A stretch of 64,000 nt of DNA from Candidatus Planktophila sp. (lineage in GTDB: Bacteria; Actinomycetota; Actinomycetes; Nanopelagicales; Nanopelagicaceae), in NCBI GenBank assembly GCA_030681675.1, contig JAUXRP010000003.1, forward strand, positions 175,371-239,370, given 5' to 3'. Shown here piece by piece: positions 18,562 to 27,400 of the stretch. The position numbers and the translations under genes are program-made. The notes beneath the pieces are model-generated. The model was not told the DNA's origin, searched no databases, and was given only the letters and a program-made list of their open reading frames with translations. Each line of letters opens with the position of its first letter. The first letter of the stretch is position 1.

Positions 18562-18579
18562 AAGGGGTAGCCTAGCGCT
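18562..18579. promoter_or_regulatory. 18-bp bidirectional leaderless promoter, nucleoside hydrolase / ribokinase
   Basis: The plus strand has TAGCCT (18568-18573), six bases, then ATG at 18580. The minus strand has TAGGCT (18574-18569), seven bases, then ATG at 18561. The two hexamers overlap in the same TAGCCTA palindrome. A TTGAAG 16 bases upstream of TAGCCT could be the plus-strand -35. Confidence 0.6.
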
Positions 18580-19476
18580 ATGAGTAAAGCAGTAGTCGCA
18601 GTCGTTGGAAGCGCCATGATTGATTTAACGGCTTACGCCCAGACTTTGCCGAAACCCGGACAGACACTCGTTGGTGATCTCTTTACTACTGGATTCGGGG
18701 GAAAAGGGGCTAACCAAGCCGTAATTGCAGCACATTGCGGTGCCGAAGTTCACTTCATTGGAAAAATAGGCCGCGATCTCTTTGGCGACTCAATCGCAGC
18801 CAACTTTTCAACATTAGGTATTAATTCTGATTATGTAGAACGCTCAGATACTCCAACAGGTGTTGCGCATATTTGGGTGGATGGCGCTGGTGAAAATAGA
18901 ATCATCATTATCCCAGGAGCTAATCATGAAATTGAGAACCCCAAGGCAGTAGCTGCAATCGAATCTATAGAGAATTTGGCGGTTGTAATTGCTCAATGTG
19001 AAATTAGGCAAGAGGTTTCACTCGCAACCTTTAGAGCAGCGAAAGCTCGAGGATGTATAACTATTTTAAATCCTGCACCGTATCAAGTGCTCTCGCCGGA
19101 GTTACTTAAACTGTGCGACTGGATAATTCCAAATGAAACAGAGTTCCGGGAGCTACATGGGCAACTTCCAACTAGTGATGAAATTCTAAGAGAATTTAGA
19201 CCGGGTAAGAATTCAGTGGTAACTCTTGGCTCTCTAGGTGCTGCATTAATCAATGCAGATGGTTCAATTATTTGGACCTCGGCCCCAATTGTTAATGCAG
19301 TAGATACAACAGGTGCTGGAGATGCCTTTGTCGGAACATTTGCATATGCCTTAGCAAGTGGATTGAGTTCTGATAAGGCACTTGCACTTGGAATCAAAGT
19401 CGCATCCTTAAGTGTTACTAAAAAAGGTGCTCAATCTTCATATCCGACTCAAGCAGAAATCTCTACTCTCTCGTAA
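18580..19476 (+). CDS. rbsK: Ribokinase (PfkB family)
   Basis: It phosphorylates ribose to ribose 5-phosphate. Motifs are the N-terminal GFGGKGANQAVIAAHCG substrate site and the C-terminal anion hole and catalytic aspartate in DTTGAGDAFVGTFAY. The 298 residues are typical. It is divergent from nucleoside hydrolase, from which ribose would come. Its last 28 bases overlap the convergent cytochrome P450 gene. No ribose transporter gene is adjacent, which favours ribose from nucleosides as the source. Confidence 0.93.
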   Translation: MSKAVVAVVGSAMIDLTAYAQTLPKPGQTLVGDLFTTGFGGKGANQAVIAAHCGAEVHFIGKIGRDLFGDSIAANFSTLGINSDYVERSDTPTGVAHIWVDGAGENRIIIIPGANHEIENPKAVAAIESIENLAVVIAQCEIRQEVSLATFRAAKARGCITILNPAPYQVLSPELLKLCDWIIPNETEFRELHGQLPTSDEILREFRPGKNSVVTLGSLGAALINADGSIIWTSAPIVNAVDTTGAGDAFVGTFAYALASGLSSDKALALGIKVASLSVTKKGAQSSYPTQAEISTLS

Positions 19477-20633
19477 CCTCGCAAGACAAAGGTTGGCCGG
19501 CGTACTGGCTCACTTGCAAGTGACATATCAGGATATTTCTCCCATAGCGCGGGTAATGAAACTCCCATTTCCAAGCGAGCAAGTGGAGCACCTAAACAAA
19601 AATGAATTCCGGCACCGAACCCGATGTGTGGATTTGGATCTCGAGTTACATCCATCTCATCAGCATTTTCAAAAACCGCACTATCTCTATTAGCAGAACC
19701 AATTAGAGCGGCAATCTTTTGACCCTCTTTAATTGCAACTCCTCCAAGTTCAGTATCTTTCGTCGCCGTACGCTCAAAAAGCTGAAGAGGTGCATCAAAG
19801 CGCATGAACTCCTCTAAAGCCATCTCTGTAAGGCCTCTAGGGTTATTGCGAAGAAGTGCTCTTTGATCTGATCGACGCAGAACCTCAACCATTCCGTTAC
19901 CAAAAGCATTCACACTCGCCTCATGACCGGCGTTGAGTAACAAAACAGCGGTCGCGACAAGTTCGTGCATGTTTAACTTCTCCCCGTTTTCCTCAACCAT
20001 TGCTAAGTCCGTAATTAAATCAGTTCCTGGTCTCCTTTTTCGTTCCTCCGCCAGTGTTCGCACATAATCGGCAAACTCACCAGCGGCAACCTTAGCTTCA
20101 CTTTGATACTTCAATGATGGATTAACTTCATACATTTTAACTATCGCTTGCGACCATGGGCGTAGTAGGTATTCTTCAGATTTTGGAAAACCTAAAAGGT
20201 CGGCGATGATTTTAACTGGAAGAGGTTCGGCATAATCGGCGATTAGGTCGAAGTTCTCACCGCTCTTAACTTTCACATTGATTGCATCTAAGAGTTCATT
20301 GGTGATTCGTTCAATTGCCGGACGCATCCCCTCAATCTTGTTTCGATTAAAGGCTTTAGCCACTAAAGCACGAAGTCGTGTGTGCTTAGGTGGCTCACTA
20401 TCTAGAATCGAATCTGAGTGGAGCCAGTTAAACGTCGCCCACTCGAACTCAGGCTGCTTATCTACAAAAATTCGTCCCAAAGATTTGTTGCGAAAGACTT
20501 CATTTGCATCGCGGTGGCAAGCTGCTAAAAATATTCCCAAACCTTCATGCCACAAGGGCTTACCTACGTTTCGTAACTCCTTTAACCCAGCATATGGATT
20601 TGCAATAAATGCCGGATCATTAAAATCAACCAT
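19449..20633 (-). CDS. Cytochrome P450 with Ala at the I-helix threonine position
   Basis: A soluble bacterial class I P450 of 394 residues. The I-helix motif is AGHEAS (residues 235-240), ExxR is EFMR (275-278) and the heme loop is FGAGIHFCLGAPLAR with the ligand cysteine at 346. The position normally held by the conserved proton-relay threonine (AGxET) is alanine 239, as in erythromycin P450 EryF, where substrate assists catalysis. It overlaps adenosine deaminase by TAATG and is the last gene of the nucleoside import/catabolism operon. No ferredoxin or reductase gene is nearby. The substrate is unknown; a nucleoside link is suggested only by position. Confidence 0.93.
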   Translation of the reverse strand: MVDFNDPAFIANPYAGLKELRNVGKPLWHEGLGIFLAACHRDANEVFRNKSLGRIFVDKQPEFEWATFNWLHSDSILDSEPPKHTRLRALVAKAFNRNKIEGMRPAIERITNELLDAINVKVKSGENFDLIADYAEPLPVKIIADLLGFPKSEEYLLRPWSQAIVKMYEVNPSLKYQSEAKVAAGEFADYVRTLAEERKRRPGTDLITDLAMVEENGEKLNMHELVATAVLLLNAGHEASVNAFGNGMVEVLRRSDQRALLRNNPRGLTEMALEEFMRFDAPLQLFERTATKDTELGGVAIKEGQKIAALIGSANRDSAVFENADEMDVTRDPNPHIGFGAGIHFCLGAPLARLEMGVSLPALWEKYPDMSLASEPVRRPTFVLRGYERVEISA

Positions 20634-21727
20634 TACTCCGATGCTATTTTCTGATATCCAGGTTTAATGATTCCCTCAATAATCTTCAAGCGCTCTGGAT
20701 ACGGGATGAAAGCGCTCTTCATTGCATTAATAGTTACGCGCTGAAGTTCTGTGAAATCCCAACCAAAGGCATTAACTGCCTCACTCATCTCAAAGGACAT
20801 TGAGGTTTGGCTCATTAAGCGATTATCGGTATTTAAAGTTACGCGAAAACGAAGCTTCGCTAAAGCTCCAATCGGGTGCTCGGCGTAGCTTTTAGCCGCC
20901 CCAGTTTGAAGATTTGATGTTGGGCAGAGTTCGAGCGGAATCCGCCGATCTCGAACGTAGGATGCAAGCTGACCCAAAATCGGTTCTGGCCCTGAGAAAT
21001 CAATATCATCAATAATTCGTACGCCATGTCCTAAACGCTCAGCACCGCAGATCTGAATCGCCTCCCAAATAGAAGGCAGACCATAAGCCTCACCTGCGTG
21101 AATAGTAAAGTGCGCATCCTCTTTACGTAGATAATCAAAGGTTTCCTTCTGATCACTAGGTGGAAAACCATCTTCAGGACCGGCAATATCAAAACCGACG
21201 ACACCTAGATGGCGATACTTAACAACTAACTCTGCAACCTCTTGTGAATGTTTATTCTGTCGCATCCCACACAGCAGTGAGTAGACGGCAATCTCATGAC
21301 CTTCGGCCTTTGCCTCTGCCATTCCCTGCCTATATCCCTCAAGAGTTGCTTCAACTACTTCGGCCATTGTTAAGCCTTTTTCAGTAAATAACTCGGGTGC
21401 GCCACGTATTTCGGCATAGACAACGCCATCGCGTGCAAGATCGAGCGCGCACTCACGCGCAACACGGATAATATCTTCGCGGCGCTGCATAACGGCTATG
21501 GTGTGAGAAAAAGTTTCTAGATATCTAACGAGTGAACCTGAGTCACATGATTCGCGAAACCACGTAGCCAATTCCGCTGCATCCTGAGTGGGTAATAACG
21601 TGTATCCAATTTCGGCAGCAATATCAATAATTGTCTGTGGGCGTAGTCCACCATCTAAGTGATCGTGCAACATTACTTTAGGGATGCGTTTAATTTGATC
21701 TGCACTAGGCGTGCTATTCATTGCCAT
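20633..21727 (-). CDS. add: Adenosine deaminase
   Basis: It deaminates adenosine and deoxyadenosine to (deoxy)inosine. Zn-binding and catalytic motifs are HDHLDGGLRP near the N-terminus, the HAGEAYG glutamate motif, RLGHGVRI and LNTDNR. The 364 residues match the bacterial ADD family. An ATG two codons downstream (21721) is an alternative start. It lies 15 bases after deoA and its stop overlaps the P450 start, so it is in the nucleoside operon. Its product is a substrate for the nucleoside hydrolase encoded nearby. Confidence 0.95.
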   Translation of the reverse strand: MAMNSTPSADQIKRIPKVMLHDHLDGGLRPQTIIDIAAEIGYTLLPTQDAAELATWFRESCDSGSLVRYLETFSHTIAVMQRREDIIRVARECALDLARDGVVYAEIRGAPELFTEKGLTMAEVVEATLEGYRQGMAEAKAEGHEIAVYSLLCGMRQNKHSQEVAELVVKYRHLGVVGFDIAGPEDGFPPSDQKETFDYLRKEDAHFTIHAGEAYGLPSIWEAIQICGAERLGHGVRIIDDIDFSGPEPILGQLASYVRDRRIPLELCPTSNLQTGAAKSYAEHPIGALAKLRFRVTLNTDNRLMSQTSMSFEMSEAVNAFGWDFTELQRVTINAMKSAFIPYPERLKIIEGIIKPGYQKIASE

Positions 21728-21742
21728 TCTTAATTAAACCCC

Positions 21743-23047
21743 TTAATCAGTAATTCGTTCAATTATAAGTGGCAATCTATCTATCTTTCCGCTTGAAGGT
21801 AAATCACCGATCTTCACTGAGTGAGTCAGTGACTCCTGTGCTCGTGCAAAGGCTGCCGGAGTGTCGGTATGGAGTGTAAACAGCGGTGCCCCCTCCTTAA
21901 TAAAATCACCTGGTTTGGCATGAATTTCAATTCCGGCACCAGCCTGTACTGCCTCACCTTGGCGTGATCGTCCGGCGCCTAATCTCCAAACAGCTAGTCC
22001 AACTTTCATCGCATCCATACTTAAAAGCGTTCCGGAGTTATCTGCTGTAATTGTGAGGTTCTCTTTAGCCACCGGAAGTTTTGCATCGGGGTCGCCACCT
22101 TGCGCGCTAATCATGTGACGCCAGACATCCATAGCCTTACCATTTTTAAGAGCAGCGGCAGGATCAGCGCCTTTTATCCCTGCAAGCTCTAACATCTCTT
22201 GCGCAAGGATGAGCGTCAATTCAACGATATCTGATGGACCGCCACCGCTAAGAACTTCAATAGACTCTCGTACTTCTAAGGCATTTCCAGCTGTGAGCCC
22301 AAGTGGAACGTCCATGGCCGTAACAATGGCCAAAGTCTTAACCCCTGCTCTTTTACCAAGTCCGACCATAACATGGGCTAACTCTGCCGCTTTTTTTGGA
22401 TCGCTCATAAAAGCGCCGCCACCAGTTTTCACATCAAGTACAAGTGCGTCAGTTCCTTCTGCAATCTTCTTACTCATAATCGATGATGCTATGAGTGGAA
22501 TCGCTTCAACCGTTGCAGTGACATCGCGCAATGCATATAACTTCTTATCGGCCGGAGCTAAACCAGCACCTGCTGCACAAATAACCGCGCCACAATCCTG
22601 CAAAGCCTTTAACATTTCGGCATTAGTTAGCGATGCCCGCCATCCAGGAATTGATTCCAACTTATCTAACGTGCCGCCAGTGTGTCCGAGTCCACGACCA
22701 GATAACTGTGGAACTGCTGCCCCACACGCTGCAACTAAAGGAGCCAATGGCAAAGTGATTTTATCGCCGACTCCACCAGTTGAATGTTTATCTACCGTTG
22801 GGCGAGATAACGCCGACCAGTTCATTCGCTCGCCGCTATTAATCATTGCATCGGTCCAGCGTGAAATTTCACGCAAATCCATTCCATTGAGCAAAATCGC
22901 CATTAAGAGCGCAGACATTTGTTCATCAGCAACAACACCTCGCGTATACGCGTCGATAATCCAATCAATTTGCCGATCACTGAGTGCATGGTGATCACGT
23001 TTTGCCGTAATAACTTCAGCGGCCGAAAATGCTTCTACTTGTGACAC
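21743..23047 (-). CDS. deoA: Thymidine phosphorylase
   Basis: It cleaves (deoxy)pyrimidine nucleosides with phosphate to base and (deoxy)ribose 1-phosphate. Motifs are DKHSTGGVGDKITLPLAP (phosphate-binding), MSGRGLGHTGGTLDKLES-type QLSGRGLGHTGGTLDKL, LVLDVKTGGGAFM and the C-terminal biotinyl-like fold. The 434 residues match DeoA/Pdp. The start is GTG at 23047, directly adjoining the cdd stop. Deoxyribose 1-phosphate from this enzyme would need the mutase and DeoC encoded at 12.8-15.3 kb. Confidence 0.95.
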   Translation of the reverse strand: MSQVEAFSAAEVITAKRDHHALSDRQIDWIIDAYTRGVVADEQMSALLMAILLNGMDLREISRWTDAMINSGERMNWSALSRPTVDKHSTGGVGDKITLPLAPLVAACGAAVPQLSGRGLGHTGGTLDKLESIPGWRASLTNAEMLKALQDCGAVICAAGAGLAPADKKLYALRDVTATVEAIPLIASSIMSKKIAEGTDALVLDVKTGGGAFMSDPKKAAELAHVMVGLGKRAGVKTLAIVTAMDVPLGLTAGNALEVRESIEVLSGGGPSDIVELTLILAQEMLELAGIKGADPAAALKNGKAMDVWRHMISAQGGDPDAKLPVAKENLTITADNSGTLLSMDAMKVGLAVWRLGAGRSRQGEAVQAGAGIEIHAKPGDFIKEGAPLFTLHTDTPAAFARAQESLTHSVKIGDLPSSGKIDRLPLIIERITD

Positions 23048-23449
23048 TTATCGCTCATTGCGATCTAAATCATCTGGACCAAATGCCCACGGCAACATTT
23101 CCGCCATTGTCTGTGGACCATCATCGGTCATCAAGAGCGCACTGGATCCACCGTGCTCAAATAGTAATTGGCGACATCGCCCACACGGAGCTAGTGAGTT
23201 ACCTTGGCCATCGACGCATGAAATTGCAATTAAGCGACCGCCGCCAGTGGCGATCAGATTTGATACAAGTCCACATTCAGCACAAAGTCCTAAACCATAA
23301 CTCGCATTTTCAACGTTGCATCCACTGACTATTCGGCCGTCGCTCACGAGGGCGGCAACCCCGACTGGAAACTTTGAGTACGGGGCATACGCAGTTTTCA
23401 TCGCAGCAACAGCGGCGACATGTAGCTGATCCCAATTAATCTCACTCAT
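23048..23449 (-). CDS. cdd: Cytidine deaminase
   Basis: A homotetrameric-type Zn enzyme (133 residues) that converts cytidine/deoxycytidine to uridine forms. The substrate motif is VENASYG, the catalytic CAECG and APCGRCRQLL give the glutamate and zinc cysteines. It overlaps the upstream permease by ATGA and adjoins deoA, which uses its products. All are transcribed from the minus strand in the nucleoside operon. Confidence 0.95.
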   Translation of the reverse strand: MSEINWDQLHVAAVAAMKTAYAPYSKFPVGVAALVSDGRIVSGCNVENASYGLGLCAECGLVSNLIATGGGRLIAISCVDGQGNSLAPCGRCRQLLFEHGGSSALLMTDDGPQTMAEMLPWAFGPDDLDRNER

Positions 23450-24681
23450 CGCATACCACCGCGACGATATGGAATACCGTCGGCGGCGGGCGTTCGAAGC
23501 CTTTGAGATGCCACTGCCATAACCATAAGTGTCGTTATATATGGAGTCATTGTTACAAGCTGACCTGGAAGCTCATCGACAGCTAAGAAGTACCACAGAG
23601 AAAGCGCGGCGAATGAGAGCGTAATCGCTGCCTTTAACAACTTACCCTTTCGCACGTCACGAAAAACGAGTGCCAATAAAATAAGAACAACTAACAAAAT
23701 AAGCGCATGAATCGATGCCGAGTCTCGAAGTTGTAGGGCATCGGCAAAACCAAATAATCCCGCCCCCATTAAGATTCCACCAGGGCGGTAATTGCCAAAT
23801 ATAAGTGCGGCAAGACCGATATATCCACGACCTGCGACTTGATTTTCCTGATAGTGATTTGCTGCAACAATCGCTAAGAAGCCGCCGCCTAAACCTGCTA
23901 AACCACCAGAGATTAAAACGCCGGCATATTTCATTGCATAAACATTGACACCTAGTGATTCAGCGGCCGTCGGAGCTTCACCGGCACTTCGAAGACGCAG
24001 ACCAAATGCTGTTCTCCATAGCACGAATGCCGATAGCGGGACTAATGCCATTGCGATCATAGTTACATACGAGAGATCCCCAGTTACCCCGCGAATTATG
24101 GCGGCCACATCTGAGATAAAAAACCACTGTTTTTGTGCGAGATCACTCAGAAGATCAGGGCTTTGCCACCCAAAATATTTTCCGCCAGAGAGTACTGGAA
24201 GACCATTTGTTCCAATGGATGCAACATCAGGAGACTGTGAAGGGCCAAGCCAAGCGCCACTCTTATAAAAAATCGTTGATATATATCGAACTAGACCAGC
24301 TGCAATAATCGTGATGGCTACACCCGAAACGACGTGATCAACGCCGAATGAAATCGTTGCAATTGCATGTAATAACGCACCGACTGTACCGAAGCAGACT
24401 GCGGCAAAGAGGCCAATCCATGGGCCATGCTTTGATCCAATCATCCCACCTGCCCATGCACCCATAATCATCATGCCTTCAAGACCTATATTGATCACGC
24501 CTGAACGCTCTGAAAATAAGCCACCCAGCCCAGCCAGCGCGATAGGAACGGAGAGCAAGAGCGCAGCTGATGCCGTGCCTATGCTCGTTAACTCTGAGGC
24601 ACCGGTAAGTATGCGAATTATTGTGAGGGTTAAGATCAAAAGCATGGCATATCGCAATGTCTTTGTAGTGGTGCCTTTCAT
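23446..24681 (-). CDS. Nucleoside ABC transporter permease (NupQ/YufQ-like)
   Basis: A polytopic membrane protein of 411 residues in the BPD_transp_2 family. Family sequences are GGLFSERSGVINIGLEGMM, GEAPTAAESLGVNVYAMKY and GLAGLGGGFLAI. The first region is strongly conserved in the second permease of BMP-dependent nucleoside importers. Compared with many homologues it has extra N- and C-terminal hydrophobic segments. It overlaps the first permease and cdd by four bases each. It forms the translocation pore with the companion permease. Confidence 0.9.
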   Translation of the reverse strand: MKGTTTKTLRYAMLLILTLTIIRILTGASELTSIGTASAALLLSVPIALAGLGGLFSERSGVINIGLEGMMIMGAWAGGMIGSKHGPWIGLFAAVCFGTVGALLHAIATISFGVDHVVSGVAITIIAAGLVRYISTIFYKSGAWLGPSQSPDVASIGTNGLPVLSGGKYFGWQSPDLLSDLAQKQWFFISDVAAIIRGVTGDLSYVTMIAMALVPLSAFVLWRTAFGLRLRSAGEAPTAAESLGVNVYAMKYAGVLISGGLAGLGGGFLAIVAANHYQENQVAGRGYIGLAALIFGNYRPGGILMGAGLFGFADALQLRDSASIHALILLVVLILLALVFRDVRKGKLLKAAITLSFAALSLWYFLAVDELPGQLVTMTPYITTLMVMAVASQRLRTPAADGIPYRRGGMR

Positions 24682-25781
24682 GCATCGACCGCCTTTGCAA
24701 GCTCATTACTTTGCAGCGTAATCTTGTATCGACGAACAACCTCATAAGCGATTACTGATGACAAGAGAATTGATCCCTGCATAATTACATAGGTTTCAGG
24801 CGCGATATCGATAAGTTCGAGAGACCTTGAGCTGACTTCGAGAAAACCGAACAAGAGTGCGCTGATAGCCATTCCAACTGCACCATTTCGACCAAGGAGA
24901 GCGACTGCGATTGCAGAAAAACCAATTCCAGTTCGAAAGCCCATATTAAAGGCGTGTGTATCACCTAAAACTGCGGGCAGTCCCGCGAGCCCTGCAACTG
25001 CTCCCGATAGTGCTAGGGCAACAAAAGTCATTCGCTTTGAGTTAACTCCACTTACTCGTGCAGCAATTGGATTTGCCCCCGATGCGCGAAGTTCGAAACC
25101 GAAACGTGTTCGGTTAATGACAAACCAGAAAGTAATACCAAGAGCTACAGCGAAAACAAGCATTCCGTAAACTCCGCCACCGGGTTGATCCTCAACACCT
25201 AATTTATTTAGTAACGGCATTAAATTCGGAAACTGGCCAGATGCAGGAATTTCTTTGGTCGACAAGTTATTTGAAGCCGTTGTCAAGTCTGCAAAGTGAT
25301 TTGCAAGTAAGTATGAGGATAAACCACCAGCTAATAAGTTCAACATGATCGTTGAAACAACTTCACTGACTCCACGTTTAACTTTTAAATATCCTGCAAT
25401 CGCGGCCCAGAGTCCGCCAACAGTCATAGCAATTACCATAATTGCAACTACGTGAATTACCGGTGGCAGCGCAAACATAGCCCCGAAGTAAGCGCCGAAC
25501 ATTGCTCCTAAACGAAGTTGGCCCTCTACTCCGATGTTAAATAGACCAGCCCGAAATGTTATTGCAATCGCTATCGCTGCGATGTAATACGGCGTGGCAA
25601 CATTGAGCATCTGCATGAGTGATCCTGAAGTTGTTCCAAACTCCCACATAGTTCTGTAGGCATCCATAGGAGATTTCTTAGTAGCAAGAACGGCTAATGA
25701 GGAGATGATTATTGATACGACTGCGGCAGCAAGTGGGGCGGCTAATGCAAGCAAAAATGTAGAGAGTTTGAATTTTTTCAT
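24678..25781 (-). CDS. Nucleoside ABC transporter permease (NupP/YufP-like)
   Basis: The 367-residue partner permease of the BPD_transp_2 family. FRAGLFNIGVEGQLRLGAM, VSEVVSTIMLNLLA and ELRASGANPIAARVSGVN are the conserved pieces of YufP-type subunits. About nine hydrophobic segments are present. It overlaps the ATPase gene and the second permease by ATGA, so subunit stoichiometry is probably set by translational coupling. Confidence 0.9.
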   Translation of the reverse strand: MKKFKLSTFLLALAAPLAAAVVSIIISSLAVLATKKSPMDAYRTMWEFGTTSGSLMQMLNVATPYYIAAIAIAITFRAGLFNIGVEGQLRLGAMFGAYFGAMFALPPVIHVVAIMVIAMTVGGLWAAIAGYLKVKRGVSEVVSTIMLNLLAGGLSSYLLANHFADLTTASNNLSTKEIPASGQFPNLMPLLNKLGVEDQPGGGVYGMLVFAVALGITFWFVINRTRFGFELRASGANPIAARVSGVNSKRMTFVALALSGAVAGLAGLPAVLGDTHAFNMGFRTGIGFSAIAVALLGRNGAVGMAISALLFGFLEVSSRSLELIDIAPETYVIMQGSILLSSVIAYEVVRRYKITLQSNELAKAVDA

Positions 25782-27283
25782 GCCGCCCCCGTCATCGCTG
25801 AACCGAGTTGCTCCGGAGTCGTTTTTGCTGGATCAAGTTCGGCAGTTACGACCCCACGCAACATCACTAGTAAGCGATCAGACATTCCAATGAGCTCCTC
25901 TAGGTCGGCAGAGATTAAAACAATCGCCATCCCTTTTTCGCGAGCTTGACGAAGCTCTTCCCAGATAGCACCTTGGGCTCCAACATCAACACCACGTGTT
26001 GGGTGAGATGCAACAAGTAAGGCTGGTGCTTTACTCATTTCACGGCCCACAATAAATTTCTGTTGGTTTCCACCGGAAAGCGCGGTAGCAAGAGTCTGAG
26101 GACCAGGTGCGCGGACATCGAACTCTTCCATGATTCTGGCAGTGTCGGCAATGGTGGCTTTCTTATCTAAAATAAAACCACGCATGACCGGCTTTGAGCG
26201 TTGATGGCCAAGAATTCGATTTTCCCACAGTGGTGAGTTCATCATTAATCCCTGTCGTTGACGATCTTCAGGGATAAATCCGATACCTAAATCATGGCGG
26301 TCTGCAACGCTTAACTCATCAATTGATTGGCCATTAAATGAGATAGAGCCTGTGTAGTCACGCAGACCAAGGATTGCTTCAACGAGTTCGGCCTGACCAT
26401 TGCCTTCAACGCCGGCAATTCCAACCACTTCTCCTGCATGTAGTTCAAATGATATGTGAGAGATTAAATCGCGACTTCCAGTCGAAGTTGCAATTGTTAC
26501 ATTGTTGAGAGCAAGCGTGACTTGTTCTCGACGGGTGACACCATGCGTAGTTGGCTGCGGAAGCTCGCTACCAACCATAAGCTCGGCCAACTGTCGTGCG
26601 GTGACATCTCTCGATTTCACTTCGGCAACGGTAGATCCTGCTCGGATAACAGTCACATAATCAGCAACACGAAGAACCTCATCTAACTTGTGGGAGATAA
26701 AGATTATCGCCATGCCTTCGGCGCGAAGGCCTTCAAGGGCGTTGAACAAATCATCAACCTCTTGCGGAACAAGTACTGCAGTTGGCTCGTCGAAAATTAA
26801 AATTCGTGCACCGCGGTAAAGAACCTTCAAAATCTCAACGCGCTGGCGTGGACCAACTCCCAACTCCTCAACGAGAATATCGGGATCGATTTCAAGTCCG
26901 TACTGCGCGGCCATAGCCATAACTTTCGCACGAGCCGCTACAAAATCAATCGTTATGCCTTTTTTTGGTTCTGAGCCAAGGATTATATTTTCAAGAACTG
27001 TAAAGTTATCGGCCAACATAAAGTGTTGATGCACCATGCCGATACTCGCCTCTATTGCATCATTTGGATTTTTAAAATGAACAGCGCTTCCATTCACTAA
27101 AATTTCGCCGCTATCTGGACGTTGCATTCCATACAAAATCTTCATGACCGTGGATTTGCCGGCCCCATTTTCGCCGACTAAAGCATGCACAGTGCCAGTT
27201 TCCACGCTCATCGAGACATCTTTATTAGCTATAACACCTGGAAAGCGTTTAGTGATGTGCCGTAGTTCAACTGCAACTGACAC
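25778..27283 (-). CDS. Nucleoside ABC transporter ATPase, tandem NBD (NupO/YufO-like)
   Basis: A 501-residue protein with two fused nucleotide-binding domains, as in sugar and nucleoside importers of the RbsA/YufO class. NBD1 has Walker A GENGAGKSTVMK, VGPRQRVEILK as signature and ILIFDEPTAVL as Walker B. NBD2 has a degenerate Walker A (GVEGNGQAE) and the signature LSGGNQQKFIVGREM. The start is GTG at 27283 with a strong AGGAG eight bases upstream. A 117-base gap with a long hairpin separates it from the binding-protein gene. Confidence 0.93.
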   Translation of the reverse strand: MSVAVELRHITKRFPGVIANKDVSMSVETGTVHALVGENGAGKSTVMKILYGMQRPDSGEILVNGSAVHFKNPNDAIEASIGMVHQHFMLADNFTVLENIILGSEPKKGITIDFVAARAKVMAMAAQYGLEIDPDILVEELGVGPRQRVEILKVLYRGARILIFDEPTAVLVPQEVDDLFNALEGLRAEGMAIIFISHKLDEVLRVADYVTVIRAGSTVAEVKSRDVTARQLAELMVGSELPQPTTHGVTRREQVTLALNNVTIATSTGSRDLISHISFELHAGEVVGIAGVEGNGQAELVEAILGLRDYTGSISFNGQSIDELSVADRHDLGIGFIPEDRQRQGLMMNSPLWENRILGHQRSKPVMRGFILDKKATIADTARIMEEFDVRAPGPQTLATALSGGNQQKFIVGREMSKAPALLVASHPTRGVDVGAQGAIWEELRQAREKGMAIVLISADLEELIGMSDRLLVMLRGVVTAELDPAKTTPEQLGSAMTGAA

Positions 27284-27325
27284 GCTTTACTCTCCTTTGA
27301 AAAGTATTAAATGTGAAGATAAACG

Positions 27326-27368
27326 TTTGGCCCAACAAGGAGATTTAACTCCATTGTTGGGCCAAACG
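27326..27368. other. Long stem-loop between binding-protein gene and ATPase gene
   Basis: A perfect 13-bp inverted repeat, GTTTGGCCCAACA (27326-27338) with TGTTGGGCCAAAC (27356-27368), encloses an inner GGAG...CTCC pair. No T-run follows on either strand, so it does not look like a standard terminator. In this position it may protect the binding-protein mRNA or attenuate read-through to the ATPase gene. Confidence 0.8.
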
Positions 27369-27400
27369 CCACTTCTAGTAACCCTTAGCTCGTAAGAGAA

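Noticed and set aside
22209..22994. Long open frame opposite deoA (261 codons)
   Set aside because: It lies wholly antisense to a clear thymidine phosphorylase, shows no recognisable motif, and is Ser/Pro/Ala/Thr-rich as expected from mirrored codon bias.
27326..27368. Stem-loop read as an intrinsic terminator
   Set aside because: No T-run on either strand after the stem; retained as a stem-loop of unknown role.
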